Source of the DNA: Zonotrichia leucophrys gambelii
Taxonomy: Eukaryota > Chordata > Aves > Passeriformes > Passerellidae
Direction of reading: 5' to 3'
DNA length: 64,000 nt
Assembly: GCF_028769735.1 (NCBI RefSeq)
Contig: NC_088171.1
Span: 82,450,716 to 82,514,715, forward strand
Shown: in pieces, positions 1 to 10,735 of the stretch
Layout: every line of letters starts with the position of its first letter
How positions within the stretch are numbered: position 1 is the first letter of the stretch
Translations under genes and position numbers: made by a program
The notes under the pieces: generated by a model
Seen by the model: the letters and a program-made list of their open reading frames with translations, nothing else
Told to the model about the DNA's origin: nothing
Databases searched by the model: none

Positions 1-3000
1 ATCCACATACCTGGCTTGAGGCTGATAAAGATAGCAGACAATCAGAGCCCAATCCATCATCGGTCTTACTCCCTTTGCACATCAGTAAACAGCTCTAGTC
101 AGAATGTTATTTATCATGTCTGCAGTAATGATTAGCAGTTGTGGATCCACCATTTTCACCACTTTGAGTCATAATTTGTGGCATTAAATACGTTTTCTAT
201 TGCCAAGGTATTCATAAAACTTCAATTTATTAAGATTACAATTAAAGGCTAAGCATTTTTCCAATATTGCCATACTCATAGTTTTATCCAATTCTTGTTC
301 AGAATGTAGGTATTTTTCAATATGAAAGATGAAACAGAGGCATGAAAAGTGAGGTTGCCACCAGCACCTCATTAACTTGATGGCTCTGTTTCCAAACTTG
401 TTAGGGACTGGCACATGAGACCAGCTCTTAGCAGCAATAAAAGTAACCACAGATGCACTGCAAGTGTCATTAGCGAATGAAAGAAGGAGCAGCCCAGACT
501 GATGCAGCACTGAGACTGAAACCAGACAGAAAGCCAGGCAATTCCTGCTTCAGACAGGAAGATACAGCAACCTTTCCTGCCTGACTAAAGAGATAATACT
601 GCCTTTAAAAAGTCACTCTCAGTGAACACCAGAAGGAACATCTGGTAGGGACAGCAATATCCTAAGACCGTATCAACCAACCAGCAACTATAGCTACAAG
701 AATATCCTGCTATATTGTCTAGAGGCAAGAAAAAAATAATTAGAAACATGGGGTTTCCTCATGGAACATTTTAATAGGGGACTTGAAAGCAGAACAGTAC
801 AGTCAATTATAACTGGAACTGAGGAAAGAAAAGGCATTGTAAAAACATTGATGTTTATTTTGAATTCTTTCTCAGGTAGGCAGTAGCAGTAGTATGGTAG
901 AAAGAGTTTAAGGAGAGGTAGGATACCACCTGAGCACAACAACCATAGCATCAAGCATGGAAAAAAACCTCTGCTTGTCCTTCAATTAGTGAGGATTTTC
1001 TTACTTCATTACTTTTGCTGTTATTTAGCTTTCTTCTTGGGGGAATGAATATATTGGAGTTTGAAAACACTCTTAACAGATGCTTTGGCTTACTTTCAGT
1101 CTGCAAGGATTCCAAGGAACGTTTTCAGACCTTGGGTATTCTTGGGCTTTGGGAAAACAGTTGGTGCTCTTAAACTAAAAAAAGCTGTAAATTACATAGG
1201 GTTGATCTCAAAAGATATCCTAAAATTGAGAGTACAAGAGGTCTTATAGTATGCCCGTATTATTCCATGCAGTAAGGTTATAACAGAGCATCTCAAGAAT
1301 ACAGATCCAAAATCACATTGTCAGTGTGGTGACCTTTTGGTGTGGATGGATGAATTTTTCAGAGGCAAACTGATGAGATGAGAATATTACCAGAGGTACA
1401 CATCAGATGCTTTTAGAGAATGATGAAATATGCTAAAACTACTTTTTCCACATGGACCTGGATGACATTTCCCTCTTCATTTCAAGATGAGATTCTGATC
1501 ATGGAAATCTGGAAGGGCTTGGCTGATGTCCAGCTTTTACCAGAAACAGCAAAAATTTATTTCAGGAATAACACCAATTAGAGGGAAGAAATGGCACACC
1601 TCAGTTAAAATCCCATGAGGCTTACAGGATTCTCCTGATCTTCTCCTTGCATAGAAACAGTTCTCTGCCAACCAGGTTGGCAGCCAGAAAGTTTTCACGT
1701 ACTCCTTCAGAATGAGGCAGCTACTTCTTCTTGGATCAGCTGATGGTAAGTTCAGTCAGTCTGGTGCCAGAAAACCAACTCCTGCAGAATGCACATCTGC
1801 CATGCTGCAGGTTCATCCATCTAGTTAATTGTATTCCCTCTTAAGAACCATTGACTACACCCCTTTTTGCTACAGAAGGTATTTGGGTATGTCACTAAAA
1901 TAGATGTGCACCCAACTTTTAGTTTTCTTGCATTTATAAATCCATAAAAAGGTTTATAAACCTAAACTGAGCCTACTAGCAGGATCCTGAGCTTTTCAAG
2001 AACTTCAAAAAAGTGGTTGGGGGGGAAACCAATACCTCTGCTCCACAGCCAGTCCTTAGGTGGCCAACCCAGAACAATCTCAGAGCGCTTTGGAAGAGGG
2101 AAGGCAACACCATGCCACGTTGCAGAAGCACTTTTTGCCCAACACATGTCCCCGGTTGGCCAAGGACACCCTCAAGAAACATGCACTGACACACCACAGC
2201 CTACACACCAGTAACCACATCTTAGGAGCTTTACAAGGTCACACATGGCAGCGAGAATTTGGGAGGGAGATAAGGGCTGCAGCTAATGTTGACACCACAC
2301 ATCAGGCTTACAGGTCCTGAGCAAGGGGAACAGGCCAGCCTGGGAGCAGCCTGGTGAACCATTAAGTTTTCATAAAAGGAACAGACAGAAGATCCCAACA
2401 GGTTTAAATCTTCCCCCACTTCCAACATAAGTGCTAAAAGATTTTGATATCCCTGAACTGTAGGTTCTTATTGAAGCCTTTACCTATGGAGTAGGTACTC
2501 TTTAAGTCTCGAAAAATGCATGGATAAAGGAAAGTTGTGGCCTTTCAATAAATTGTGCAATTTGGGCATCACCCTTATCTTCAGAGTTTTTGTTTAATCA
2601 TGTAAGAAATTAATCACAATTTCAGATATTTCAGGTACTCTCATAATTCACACTATGAATTTAAAAATGGCTCTTTTTTTCAATCTCCTGCAAATTGCAG
2701 TTATAAGAGACATGCTCCTGCCAGAGACAAAACTGTTCTGGACACCACTAAAAATGGCCATAAGCTTTTAGTACTAAAAAGGGAGAGATGGGCAAATAAT
2801 GAGTTTTTCATACATATTACACTGAAAGAACAACACAATAGTCAGAGAGAAAATGAAGCTGACCTCTGGCATTTTTAAGTCCTGAAAGGCTTTCACAGGT
2901 TTGGGAAAATAATTTACTCTCTATCGATTAAAGCAGCAGCTAAACATGGATGACTGATCTCATTTTGCCAGCTTGCAGTTCATGCTAGGTAGAGAAACAG

Positions 3001-6000
3001 AGAGGATACTCTGACATGGGAAATTCAAAGGTTGATATTATCACTACATTATTTAAAATCACAAGCTGTGAATGGTCATCATTCAAGCTGACTCAAGTTT
3101 TATATCTAGTGTTTGAGGAGATAGAGTGCTTAATTCCAAAGGTCAAAATCACAATAGCTCTCTGAAACAAAAGCAAAATCTCCCAAGAAACCTCTCTCAG
3201 TAATAATAGCAGTACATTGTCTGAAACAAAAGTAATCTGATTTCCAGGCACACTTTGTAAGTAATCTTGTTTACTGTAATTTTGCAACAGCTTTCATAAA
3301 TTTTTCATCTGAAATCAGGAAGGCTATAGCTTGTATTCTGACAGGTTGAAAGAGCTGAGTAAGTAAAATACATCCCTTGTGTACCTGGTTTTGTTTGGGA
3401 ACGCTTATGAATGCTTTGCCACATGAAAAAACACAAAAAAAGGCAACTCAGACACCACAATGATATATTTTAACAATCAAATAAGACATTAAAATAGAAG
3501 GAAGACGTCCTCTCACTTCCACTGGTTTCCAGTTTTTTTTTTTTTTAAGCAGTGTAGAACACGAAAATGGTTCACATTTCATGAATATCCACCCTAACAA
3601 TGTCCAATCCCACGTTCCATGTTCTAAGCTGTTCTATGAAGCACAAGCAAGAAATCCAAACTGAGTGTTATAGTGAGTCATTCTGGAGTTTCTTCTCCAC
3701 AACAGACTTAAGTAATTTTCAGTGAAATCTTAACTGCTTTGTACAAAATCTAAAGGAAACAACTGTTAAGAAATATTTCCCTTAACTTTAGATGCATAGC
3801 ACAGATCTGCACAGAATCATCCCATTTCACTTCCACCGGGCCTTCTCTACAGAATTAGGTCTTCTGTCAAAACAATCACACCTGTACAAGTTGTGCAAGA
3901 TGAAAGATAAGGATATTAATACCAGATTTTGTGGCTCAGATACTCCTAACCCCACGTCCCTTGTATATCACCAGGCACAAAAAAATGACTAAAAGTCCAC
4001 AGCTCTATAAAATATGTATCCTCCATTCAGAAGCAGGAGAAACAGATTTAAACCTTCAGGAATACTTTAATTACACATGCAACCAGAAACTAGACTATAA
4101 TAAAGCGCTTTTAGGTGAAATTCTGGGCAGAGCTCCAAAGCATTTTGTCCAGCATCCTGTGGCTGGAAGTCCATATAGGCAAGCTTTCTCTGTGCCTGAG
4201 GTTACTTTCATCTGTCGACTGGAAACTTGGATGAAGCCCACCTCTTTCTCCACTCACCCATCCAGTTGTTAGCTACAGGAAGATAAAGGCTCAGGAAAAC
4301 GGTTTTGAAAGCATTTTTTTCCCTCTTCCGGTATGTCTGGAATTCCAAATGCAGACTGAACTATTAAAGTCACTCTTTCTGAAGAAGTAATGCCTGGCAA
4401 GATTCAGCCAGCTCACAGTTTTGTTTCCATAACTTTCAGCAGTCCTTCCATCTGGGTCCAGTTTTATGTCACTTTCATTACTGCAAATGATCTACCTCAA
4501 GAGATGAAATTACCAAAATAACCACATGCAACTTGTAAACAAACTGCAGACCATACCACCACTGAAAAGTACAAAATTTGGTACTAAACAGTGTCAAGCC
4601 CAAATTCTGCCACCTTGACTGTGGGCAAGTACAGTGTACATATCCACAGTTAGCTGTGCCCGACAAACTTCCAATTCCCCTTTCCAACAGTCCCTTCAGC
4701 CCTGGTGGGCAAGCACCCACATTAACATACTCGATAGAGGTAAGTGGTCAAACCTGTATTTTGCACACAGAGCTCCAAAATTTAAACCTTTGGACATTAA
4801 ACAACTGAATTATGAAGCATCACCATTACTAGCCTCACTTTTACAACTGGTTTCTATTTAGTAGGAATGGTTGAACAAAAAGCTTAAAATACAGCCAATA
4901 CCAAAAGGAAATAAACCATGTATCGACTCAAAGCTTAGCTAATCCTGCAGGCAGCTCCTGTAGGTTTTAAGACAAAAGTTTGGTCAAGCAAGAAAGCAGG
5001 ATAAGAAAACACTAGCTACAGTGTCTCTAGGAGAATCCATTAGATTATACCGACCTGCTCATCCTTGCCTTTAGAGATAACTAGCTCTGTTCAGTAAACA
5101 TTCAGTTTTCCAGAAGACCGCAAAAAGACTCTCTTTTTTTTCTTTTTCTTTGTTTTTTTAAGGTAGGGGAAGAGTCTGAGACCACACAAATACCCATTTA
5201 CTTCAGAAGTATACAGTAACGCCAACAGCCTGCTCTAATCATTAACAGCAAGAAAACTCTGTAAAGGACCAAGAATTTTACTGCCCTCTGCAGCTTTTCC
5301 TTTGCAAGGGCAAAACGCCACCCATTTCAGGGGAGATAAACTGATACCGACTGTCACCTGCTGCTGTGACACATTTCTCTTCCTAAAGCCTGGAAACCCC
5401 ACACTGAGCGCGCAGGAAAGACATCGGACCAACCAAACTTCACCTTCCTTAAAAACGAAGGCTGCGCTGTCCCAAAAGCTTTCTTGAGAAAATGGGTCAA
5501 ACGCTAGAAAATGATCTCATAGGGGATGAAGGGGGCTAGCACAAGGAGGGGCACAGCCCCTGCTTACTTGCACTAAAAATATTACTTCAGATACAGGTAC
5601 GGACCGCATTTTTGCGCGGCGATAAAAACCCTGCCACTACAAAGGCCACCGCGGCCAAGCCGCCAGTTGGAAGAGAGCGGAGCCAAGGAATTAAGTGAAT
5701 TAAACTCGATGCGCTTGTTGACTCAGTTTTCGCTCCATCAGCCGCGCGGCCGCTGCTCCAGCGTCGCCCCTAAATACCGGGCCGCAAAGTTCGGGCGGGG
5801 GCTCCCGGGCCCCGCCGCCACCTCGGCGCCTCCTGCCACCAACTTTCCGCCGCAGGAGCCGCAGCACCGGCTCTCGGCCGCCCCGTCCCGTCCCGTCCCG
5901 TCCCGCCCCGTCCGCCTCGGCTGCGAGCGCCGGGCGCGGCGATGCCAGCGGGGCGAGCGGAGCGGGGATGCCCGGGAACCCGGGGATGCAGCGGGTCCCG

Positions 6001-6021
6001 GACCGGGAGGGCGTCTCTTAC
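1..6021 (-). other. ADCY2: ADCY2 intron 1, first 6 kb
   Basis: This stretch lies directly downstream, on the minus strand, of the ADCY2 exon 1 splice donor, so it is the start of intron 1. I translated the longer minus-strand reading frames mentally and found nothing like the next ADCY2 segment, which should continue the first membrane domain with several hydrophobic helices. That fits the very long first intron of this gene in mammals. Most of the stretch is AT-rich with no recognised repeat. The last 400 bases (about 5600-6021) are CpG-rich and belong to the CpG island. Short open frames around 2000-2400 and 3930-4270 look like chance. Confidence 0.8.
5881..5909 (-). repeat. (CCCGT)n tract; G-quadruplex motif on the ADCY2 sense strand
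   Basis: Six runs of three or four C are separated by only one or two bases on the plus strand. The minus strand, which is the ADCY2 sense strand, therefore carries six G-runs with 1-2 nt loops, a very compact quadruplex motif. It begins about 110 nt inside intron 1 from the donor site, so the nascent transcript would carry it. Confidence 0.85.
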
Positions 6022-6246
6022 CAGCCCGGAGGCGAAGAAGACGGCGAGCAGAGCCAGGCAGGTGCCCATCACGATGAGGAGCAGGAAGACGATGAGCGGG
6101 TGCTGCTGGCTCATGCAGTAGTAGGACTCATAGAGCCAGTCCCGGGAGCGGGACTGTTCGCTCGCCCCGCAGCCGCCGCCCGCCTGCTCTGCCCGCTCTA
6201 GCAGGTAGCGGCGTCTCCTCCTCATCATCATCGCTTCTTGCCACAT
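6022..6246 (-). CDS. ADCY2: Adenylate cyclase type 2, first coding exon (partial gene)
   Basis: This exon encodes the first 75 residues of a membrane adenylate cyclase, which converts ATP to cAMP at the plasma membrane; type 2 is stimulated by G-alpha-s and by G-beta-gamma. The reading starts with MWQEA, followed by a basic run (residues 9-13, all Arg), then a Gly/Ala-rich stretch. The segment SRDWLYESYYCMSQQHP (about 34-50) is characteristic of ADCY2. A hydrophobic helix at about 51-72 is the first of the twelve membrane spans. The exon ends in phase 0 after a Gly-Leu pair, at a good donor (GTAAGA, next base 6021 going down). The ATG at 6246 is chosen because its protein matches the known mammalian N-terminus; its context is weak (C at -3, T at +4). 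Compared with my memory of the human protein, the Met/Arg run is longer and the linker after it differs. All other exons lie outside the window to the left. Confidence 0.95.
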
Positions 6247-6976
6247 CGGGCAGAGCCCGCGCAAGTCCCTCAGAGGCGCCGCCGCCGCCGCCGCTGCCGC
6301 AGGAGGCAGCCGGGGAGTGGAGCGGGGCGCGCTCCCGCGCGGGAGGCGGAGAGGAGGAGCCGCGGCGGCGGCGGCGGCATGGGCATGGGCACGGAGCGCC
6401 GGGATGCCGCGGCCGCCGCGCAGCCCGCCCGGGGCTCGGTGCGCCTCCGGAAGGCGCCACCCCGCACGCACATGCCTTGCCCGGCTTCCCCGGGGGCGGG
6501 GGCGGCTGCCGCGCTCCTCCTCGCCGGGGAGGGCAGCGGGCGCCCGCCCAGAGTAAGCGCCCCGGAGCGGGCGGTGCCTGAGCGGGCGGCCGTGGGAGCA
6601 GCCGCTGCCCCGCGCCCCTCCGCAGCAGCGCCGGGAGATGCCCCCAGGGTCGCGCCACCCGCCCTGGTCCCTGCCTGCGCGGGGCCGGGAGCCCTCGCCG
6701 CCCGGAGGGGCGCGGGGCCGCCGCAGGTGCCGCTCCCGACGGCGGCCGCGGGGCGGAGAGCGCGGCGTGTGCCGCTCCCGGCCCGCCCCGGCCCTGCCCG
6801 GCTCCCGCGAGGACGCCGCTGCCTTCCCCAGGGTGGGTGGCAGCACCTCCCGGCGCCGCAGGGAGAGAGAGACATTTGGAGATTGCTTTGGAATTGCTCC
6901 CACGGGCGGAGGGCTCTTGCGGGACTGTTTCGCTGGGTACCTTTTCCGGAGGCGGCATCCCCTTTTTAGAAGTCAT

Positions 6977-8784
6977 ACGTCGAATTTGTCAAAACGAGCA
7001 TTCGAGTTAGAAAGAAGCAATGACACATTTGTCCCCAGTTTACCATGTTCCGAAGGATTTGTTTAATTCCTACCAAAGCAGGGATTGGAAAGATGCTGGA
7101 CATCTAACCCAATAAAGTCGCATATCTGTCATGCACTGCATTTACAGGCAGTTCTGCGTCCCCAGCCCGTTGCTTCCCTGAATGCCCCTCCCCACAGCTG
7201 AAGTCGGTCTCTGCCCTCTCTGATCTACCCTCCGGCCCCTGTTGTTGCTTTGTCACATCCTTAAACTCACAGAGCCTGCCAAAACGCTCCCAGGAGAGGA
7301 AGACAACAGAGTAACATAGATGTTAACGGGCTTGAATGTCCCAAGGGTGTCTCCTGGCGATTGGAGTGGTGTTAGAAACAAGAGGGACTTGGGAGTACTA
7401 TGCTACCACAAAAGGTGAAAAACTGGAGCTGACATAAGTGGTCATAAATTGTCATAAATGAGAGACATAGAATAGAGGGCTGACCATTAATCAGGCGGAA
7501 AAGAAGGCAGGTAACTAGGATGATATAGACCAAAACTCCATGGACTGCGAACTAATTTACATTTAACAGCTAAATTCTGTGCCACTGATTTTTCTACCCA
7601 GAAAAAGAAGAGATGGGTCCTCCTCCACAAGTGTAACAATGCAGAGAAACCAGTAGCACATACAGCTCCAAAGCCCTGTCCATATATTTGCACCTCTTAG
7701 ATTCCTCAGGTTTTTAAAAGGTTTTTTAAAAGCTTTCCTGCCCCCTGTTCCTCTGAGCTGGCTGCATGGAAGAAAAGCTGCTTGTTTTTCACTCTTCCTT
7801 CCCTTGGAGCGCTTTCTGGGGCAGGAGGAACACATAAAGGAGAAGTGGAAAGTTACAACCGCACCCACTGTTTTGGGAGAGAGAGGGTGAAAAACTCTCA
7901 AAAAGCAGAAGTGGTAAGATTGAAGGATGAACACAAATCTATGTGGGGAGAACATTCTGGCAGAATTAATTGCTGGGAAGGAGTCAGTAGAGGTGGGTGT
8001 GAGAATTTTTGCAACATGAAAAGGCTTTGCTTGCAGTCACTTCAAAAATTATGGAGTTGGCCACCTTCACTGTCACACACACATATATAGTGAGATAAGC
8101 ATAGGGAGTTTAAAAAAATCAAGAGCCAAACCAGAATTACAACATAAAGCCTCTTGAAAAAGCAGATCTCAGAATCTGGTACTTGAAGATGTTTTGATCT
8201 CTCAAAGGCAGAAAGACCAGTATCACATATACACTTCTTAAAAATTCAAGAATAACTCCATGATCCTGTTAGTAGTCACAAAAATGCAAAAGATCTGAAC
8301 AGGCAAAATGAAAAAAGTTCTCTGTTCCATGTGTACATCCTTGCAAAAGCATTTGAAATGTAGACAGTACACTCATACAGATGGTAGAAGTCGTTGTCTT
8401 CTTCCCCCAGCTGATTCTGCTTTAATAACTTTCCACTGCTTTCCACCTCCCTGAGCCTGAACAGGAAAGGCCATTCCAAAGAGTTTTACCATGATGATCA
8501 TGCCATTTGTTTGTTATTTCAGTAAGATCTTATGCCTGTAACAGCTAATTCCTCATTATATTACTCTCATGCAATTTCTCAGGAAATAAAATTATAATTG
8601 CACAGCAAAAATTTAATTAACCCAAAGGTTGCCCAGTGGTGTCTCATGCCTTTCCAAAACAATGGGATAAGCATAACTGCCTTCTGAAAGAGCAGACATA
8701 AGGTGTTTCGACAGCAGAGGAAGAGAAAGTAACATGGTAACAAGAGAAAGCAAAATAATCATGTGTAAACATCACTTCCTAAGG
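6977..8784. other. Non-coding flank upstream of ADCY2, nothing recognised
   Basis: This is the first stretch beyond the CpG island. I see no coding exon, RNA gene or recognisable repeat. Open frames at 7563-7955 (minus) and 7782-8090 (plus) overlap each other and show no domain or protein-like composition. A short direct repeat of a GTCATAAAT-like unit occurs near 7440-7460. A divergent non-coding transcript from the CpG island could run through here, but nothing in the sequence proves it. Confidence 0.6.
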
Positions 8785-9825
8785 GCGCAGGAGCAGGCAA
8801 TTCCTAGATGTTACAAGTCAAAGGGGTGAGGCAGAAGGCTGGCTTGGCTGAAGAAGAATCTTCTTTCAGAAGTAAGATGAAAAAGAAGGCCAATGGAAGA
8901 AATTTCAGGTGACATGGGAAGAATGCCAAGATGCTGCTTGCCACTGAAGGGAGAAAATTAGTGTGGCCAAAGCTCAACTGGAGTAGAAGTTGACCAAAAC
9001 CGTAGGGGGAAATAAGAAAAGGTTGTTTTGAATATATTAATGGCAATAGGCAGAGTAGAAATAACATCAGCCCATTAGAGGATGAGGAGGATCACCCCCC
9101 AAACAGGCACATGGAGAATGCAGAAATATTTAATGTATTCTTTGCCTCAGTCTTCTGCATGGATGATGGAACAAGGGAATCTCAGTGCCCTGAGCTGGAG
9201 TACTATTACTGAGAGAATGATCAGCTCCAGTCAGCCCTGAAATTTTATGGGATCTGCTGCTCCAGCTGGATCCCTAAAAATCTTCGGGGCCTGAAGGGAT
9301 TCTACCAGGAATCCTCAAGGAACTTGCTGATGTCATTCCAAAACCTCTCCTGATGATTTTTGAGCAGTCTTGGGAATCCAGAGAGGTCCCATCTGACTGG
9401 AAGCTGGGCAACATTGTCCTGATTTTCAAGAAGGGCAAGAACAACCCCAGAAACTACGGGCCTGTCAGTCTCACTTCAGTGCCCAGCAAAATCGTGAAAC
9501 ATATTATTCTGGAAAGTATTGAAAAGCACCTACATGACAATGCAGTAATCAGTCACAGCCAGCACAGCTTAAATCCTGCTTGTGAAACCAGATTTCCTTT
9601 TACAACAGGGCAACCCACCTCATTGATCTAGAAGCGCCGTTATATGTCATCTTTTTGGACTTCAGTAAAGTTTTTGATATAAGCTGCGATGTGTCTCACA
9701 GTATTCCTCTGGACAATATATCCAGCATACAGTTGGATCGTCATGTTATGTGATGAGTGAGCAACTGGCTCACAGATCAGGCACAAAGAGTTACAGTGAA
9801 TGGGGTACCATCAGGCTGGTGTCCA
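8785..9825 (+). mobile_element. CR1 LINE fragment: pre-RT region and reverse transcriptase start
   Basis: Degraded CR1 retrotransposon in sense orientation. The left part matches the CR1 ORF2 linker between endonuclease and reverse transcriptase (for example GCCAAAGCTCAACTGGAG near 8967). At 9353-9631 an open piece encodes typical CR1 reverse-transcriptase sequence, with FEQSWESREVPSDWK followed by FKKGK and NYGPVSLTSVPSK. Further on, LDFSKVFD and then NWLTDQAQRVTVNGV follow after frameshifts and stops. The copy is broken by stops and indels and is not functional. Sequence after about 9825 no longer resembles CR1. A CR1 3' tail at 10693-10735 may be the end of the same insertion. Confidence 0.88.
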
Positions 9826-10692
9826 ACTCAGCATATTCTACAGTTCTTATTCTACAGTTCTATGATATGTTTCCATTGGACTCCTGTGTTTTCTTGTCCA
9901 GCTGATGGACTCACCTGCTCTACTTCCCCTCTCCAAACGGGAAAGTGGCACCTTTCAATTCATCCTTCAGACTTCAGCTGGAAACGTCCCACACCTTAGT
10001 GTCAAAAACCCTCATCCTTTCTTAGAGTAGATCTGTAGGTAGAAGCAATGGTCCAGTAAAAAAAAACTGTCATGCAATTAATGTCTGCAACATTCTATAT
10101 ATGGACAAGGTAATTAAAACTGTGCAGTATCCAAATCTGAATTTGAACTTCTAATTTGAACGCTCTACTTTTTTGTTTAACATATTAACACTTTTTTTTC
10201 TCCCCACAGGATGAATTTAATTAAGCGAACATTATTGCAGTTGAATGACAATTATGTCATTGCTAAAGTTGAAATGCCATATGTTTTTAGAGACCAATTA
10301 CCCCAGGTAGCTGAAAATAAGCATCTTTACTTGGCTCAACGTGAAAGTTTGCTATGCCTCAGGGAAAAGGAAGGTACAGTGAATTCTGTAATTTGTGGTT
10401 GAAAATGAAAGGACTTTCAGAAAAAAACCTCTTCATGCGTTCTACCTTATTTCTCTAAATGGGGAACAAAAGCAAACCTAGCACTTAAGATTGTCAGAAA
10501 CTGTCTCCTGTGTACCCTTGAGACTCCCAACAACATGAAAGAATTTATTCCTTAGCTGGTGTCTAAGCATCTGTTGTACCCCTCTGGAGTAGCAAAACAA
10601 CACAGAACAAAAGGTTGAGGTCCACAGCTGCTTGTCAAAGCAACCGTGAGCCAGAGGCATTACACATTGCAGTAGCAGATTAACTTAGAGAA
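9826..10692 (+). other. Non-CR1 block between two CR1 pieces, with an exon-like island
   Basis: This block separates the CR1 reverse-transcriptase fragment from a CR1 3' tail in the same orientation. I do not recognise it as CR1. It holds one exon-like island at 10210-10373: a long pyrimidine tract and CAG acceptor, then an open frame of 54 codons that contains an ATG as its first full codon, then an AAG/GTACAG donor. The encoded peptide does not match any family I know. The block may be unrelated sequence, a later insertion, or a diverged part of the LINE. Confidence 0.4.
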
Positions 10693-10735
10693 CTTGGTCC
10701 CTTCCAGAGCCTCAATTGTTCTATGATTCTGTTAT
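10693..10735 (+). mobile_element. CR1 3' tail
   Basis: The sequence runs from a GGTCCCTTCCA-like motif to TTCTATGATTCTG, which is the standard end of avian CR1 elements in sense orientation. It is too short to assign a subfamily. It could be the 3' end of the CR1 copy that starts at about 8785. Confidence 0.6.

Larger units (their letters stand above)
5590..6930. promoter_or_regulatory. ADCY2: CpG island covering ADCY2 promoter, leader and exon 1
   Basis: CpG dinucleotides are very dense here and rare on both sides. The island spans exon 1 and extends several hundred bases upstream of the start codon, so the transcription start and 5' leader of ADCY2 should lie at about 6250-6900. GC-box-like motifs (GGGCGG or its complement) occur near 6750 and 6782. 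I see no convincing TATA box, as is usual for CpG-island promoters. Short triplet runs are present: (GCC)5 at 6278-6292 and (CGG)5 at 6363-6377, as read on the plus strand. Several long open frames on both strands inside the island are by-products of high GC content. The exact start site cannot be read from sequence. Confidence 0.85.

Noticed and set aside
5770..6021. Continuation of the ADCY2 reading frame past exon 1
   Set aside because: The frame stays open into the intron only because of GC richness; the protein match to ADCY2 stops exactly at the GTAAGA donor.
6238..6969. Long plus-strand open frame (243 codons) in the CpG island
   Set aside because: It is antisense to the ADCY2 leader, rich in Arg, Ala, Gly and Pro, with no domain. 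High GC content removes stop codons on all frames here.
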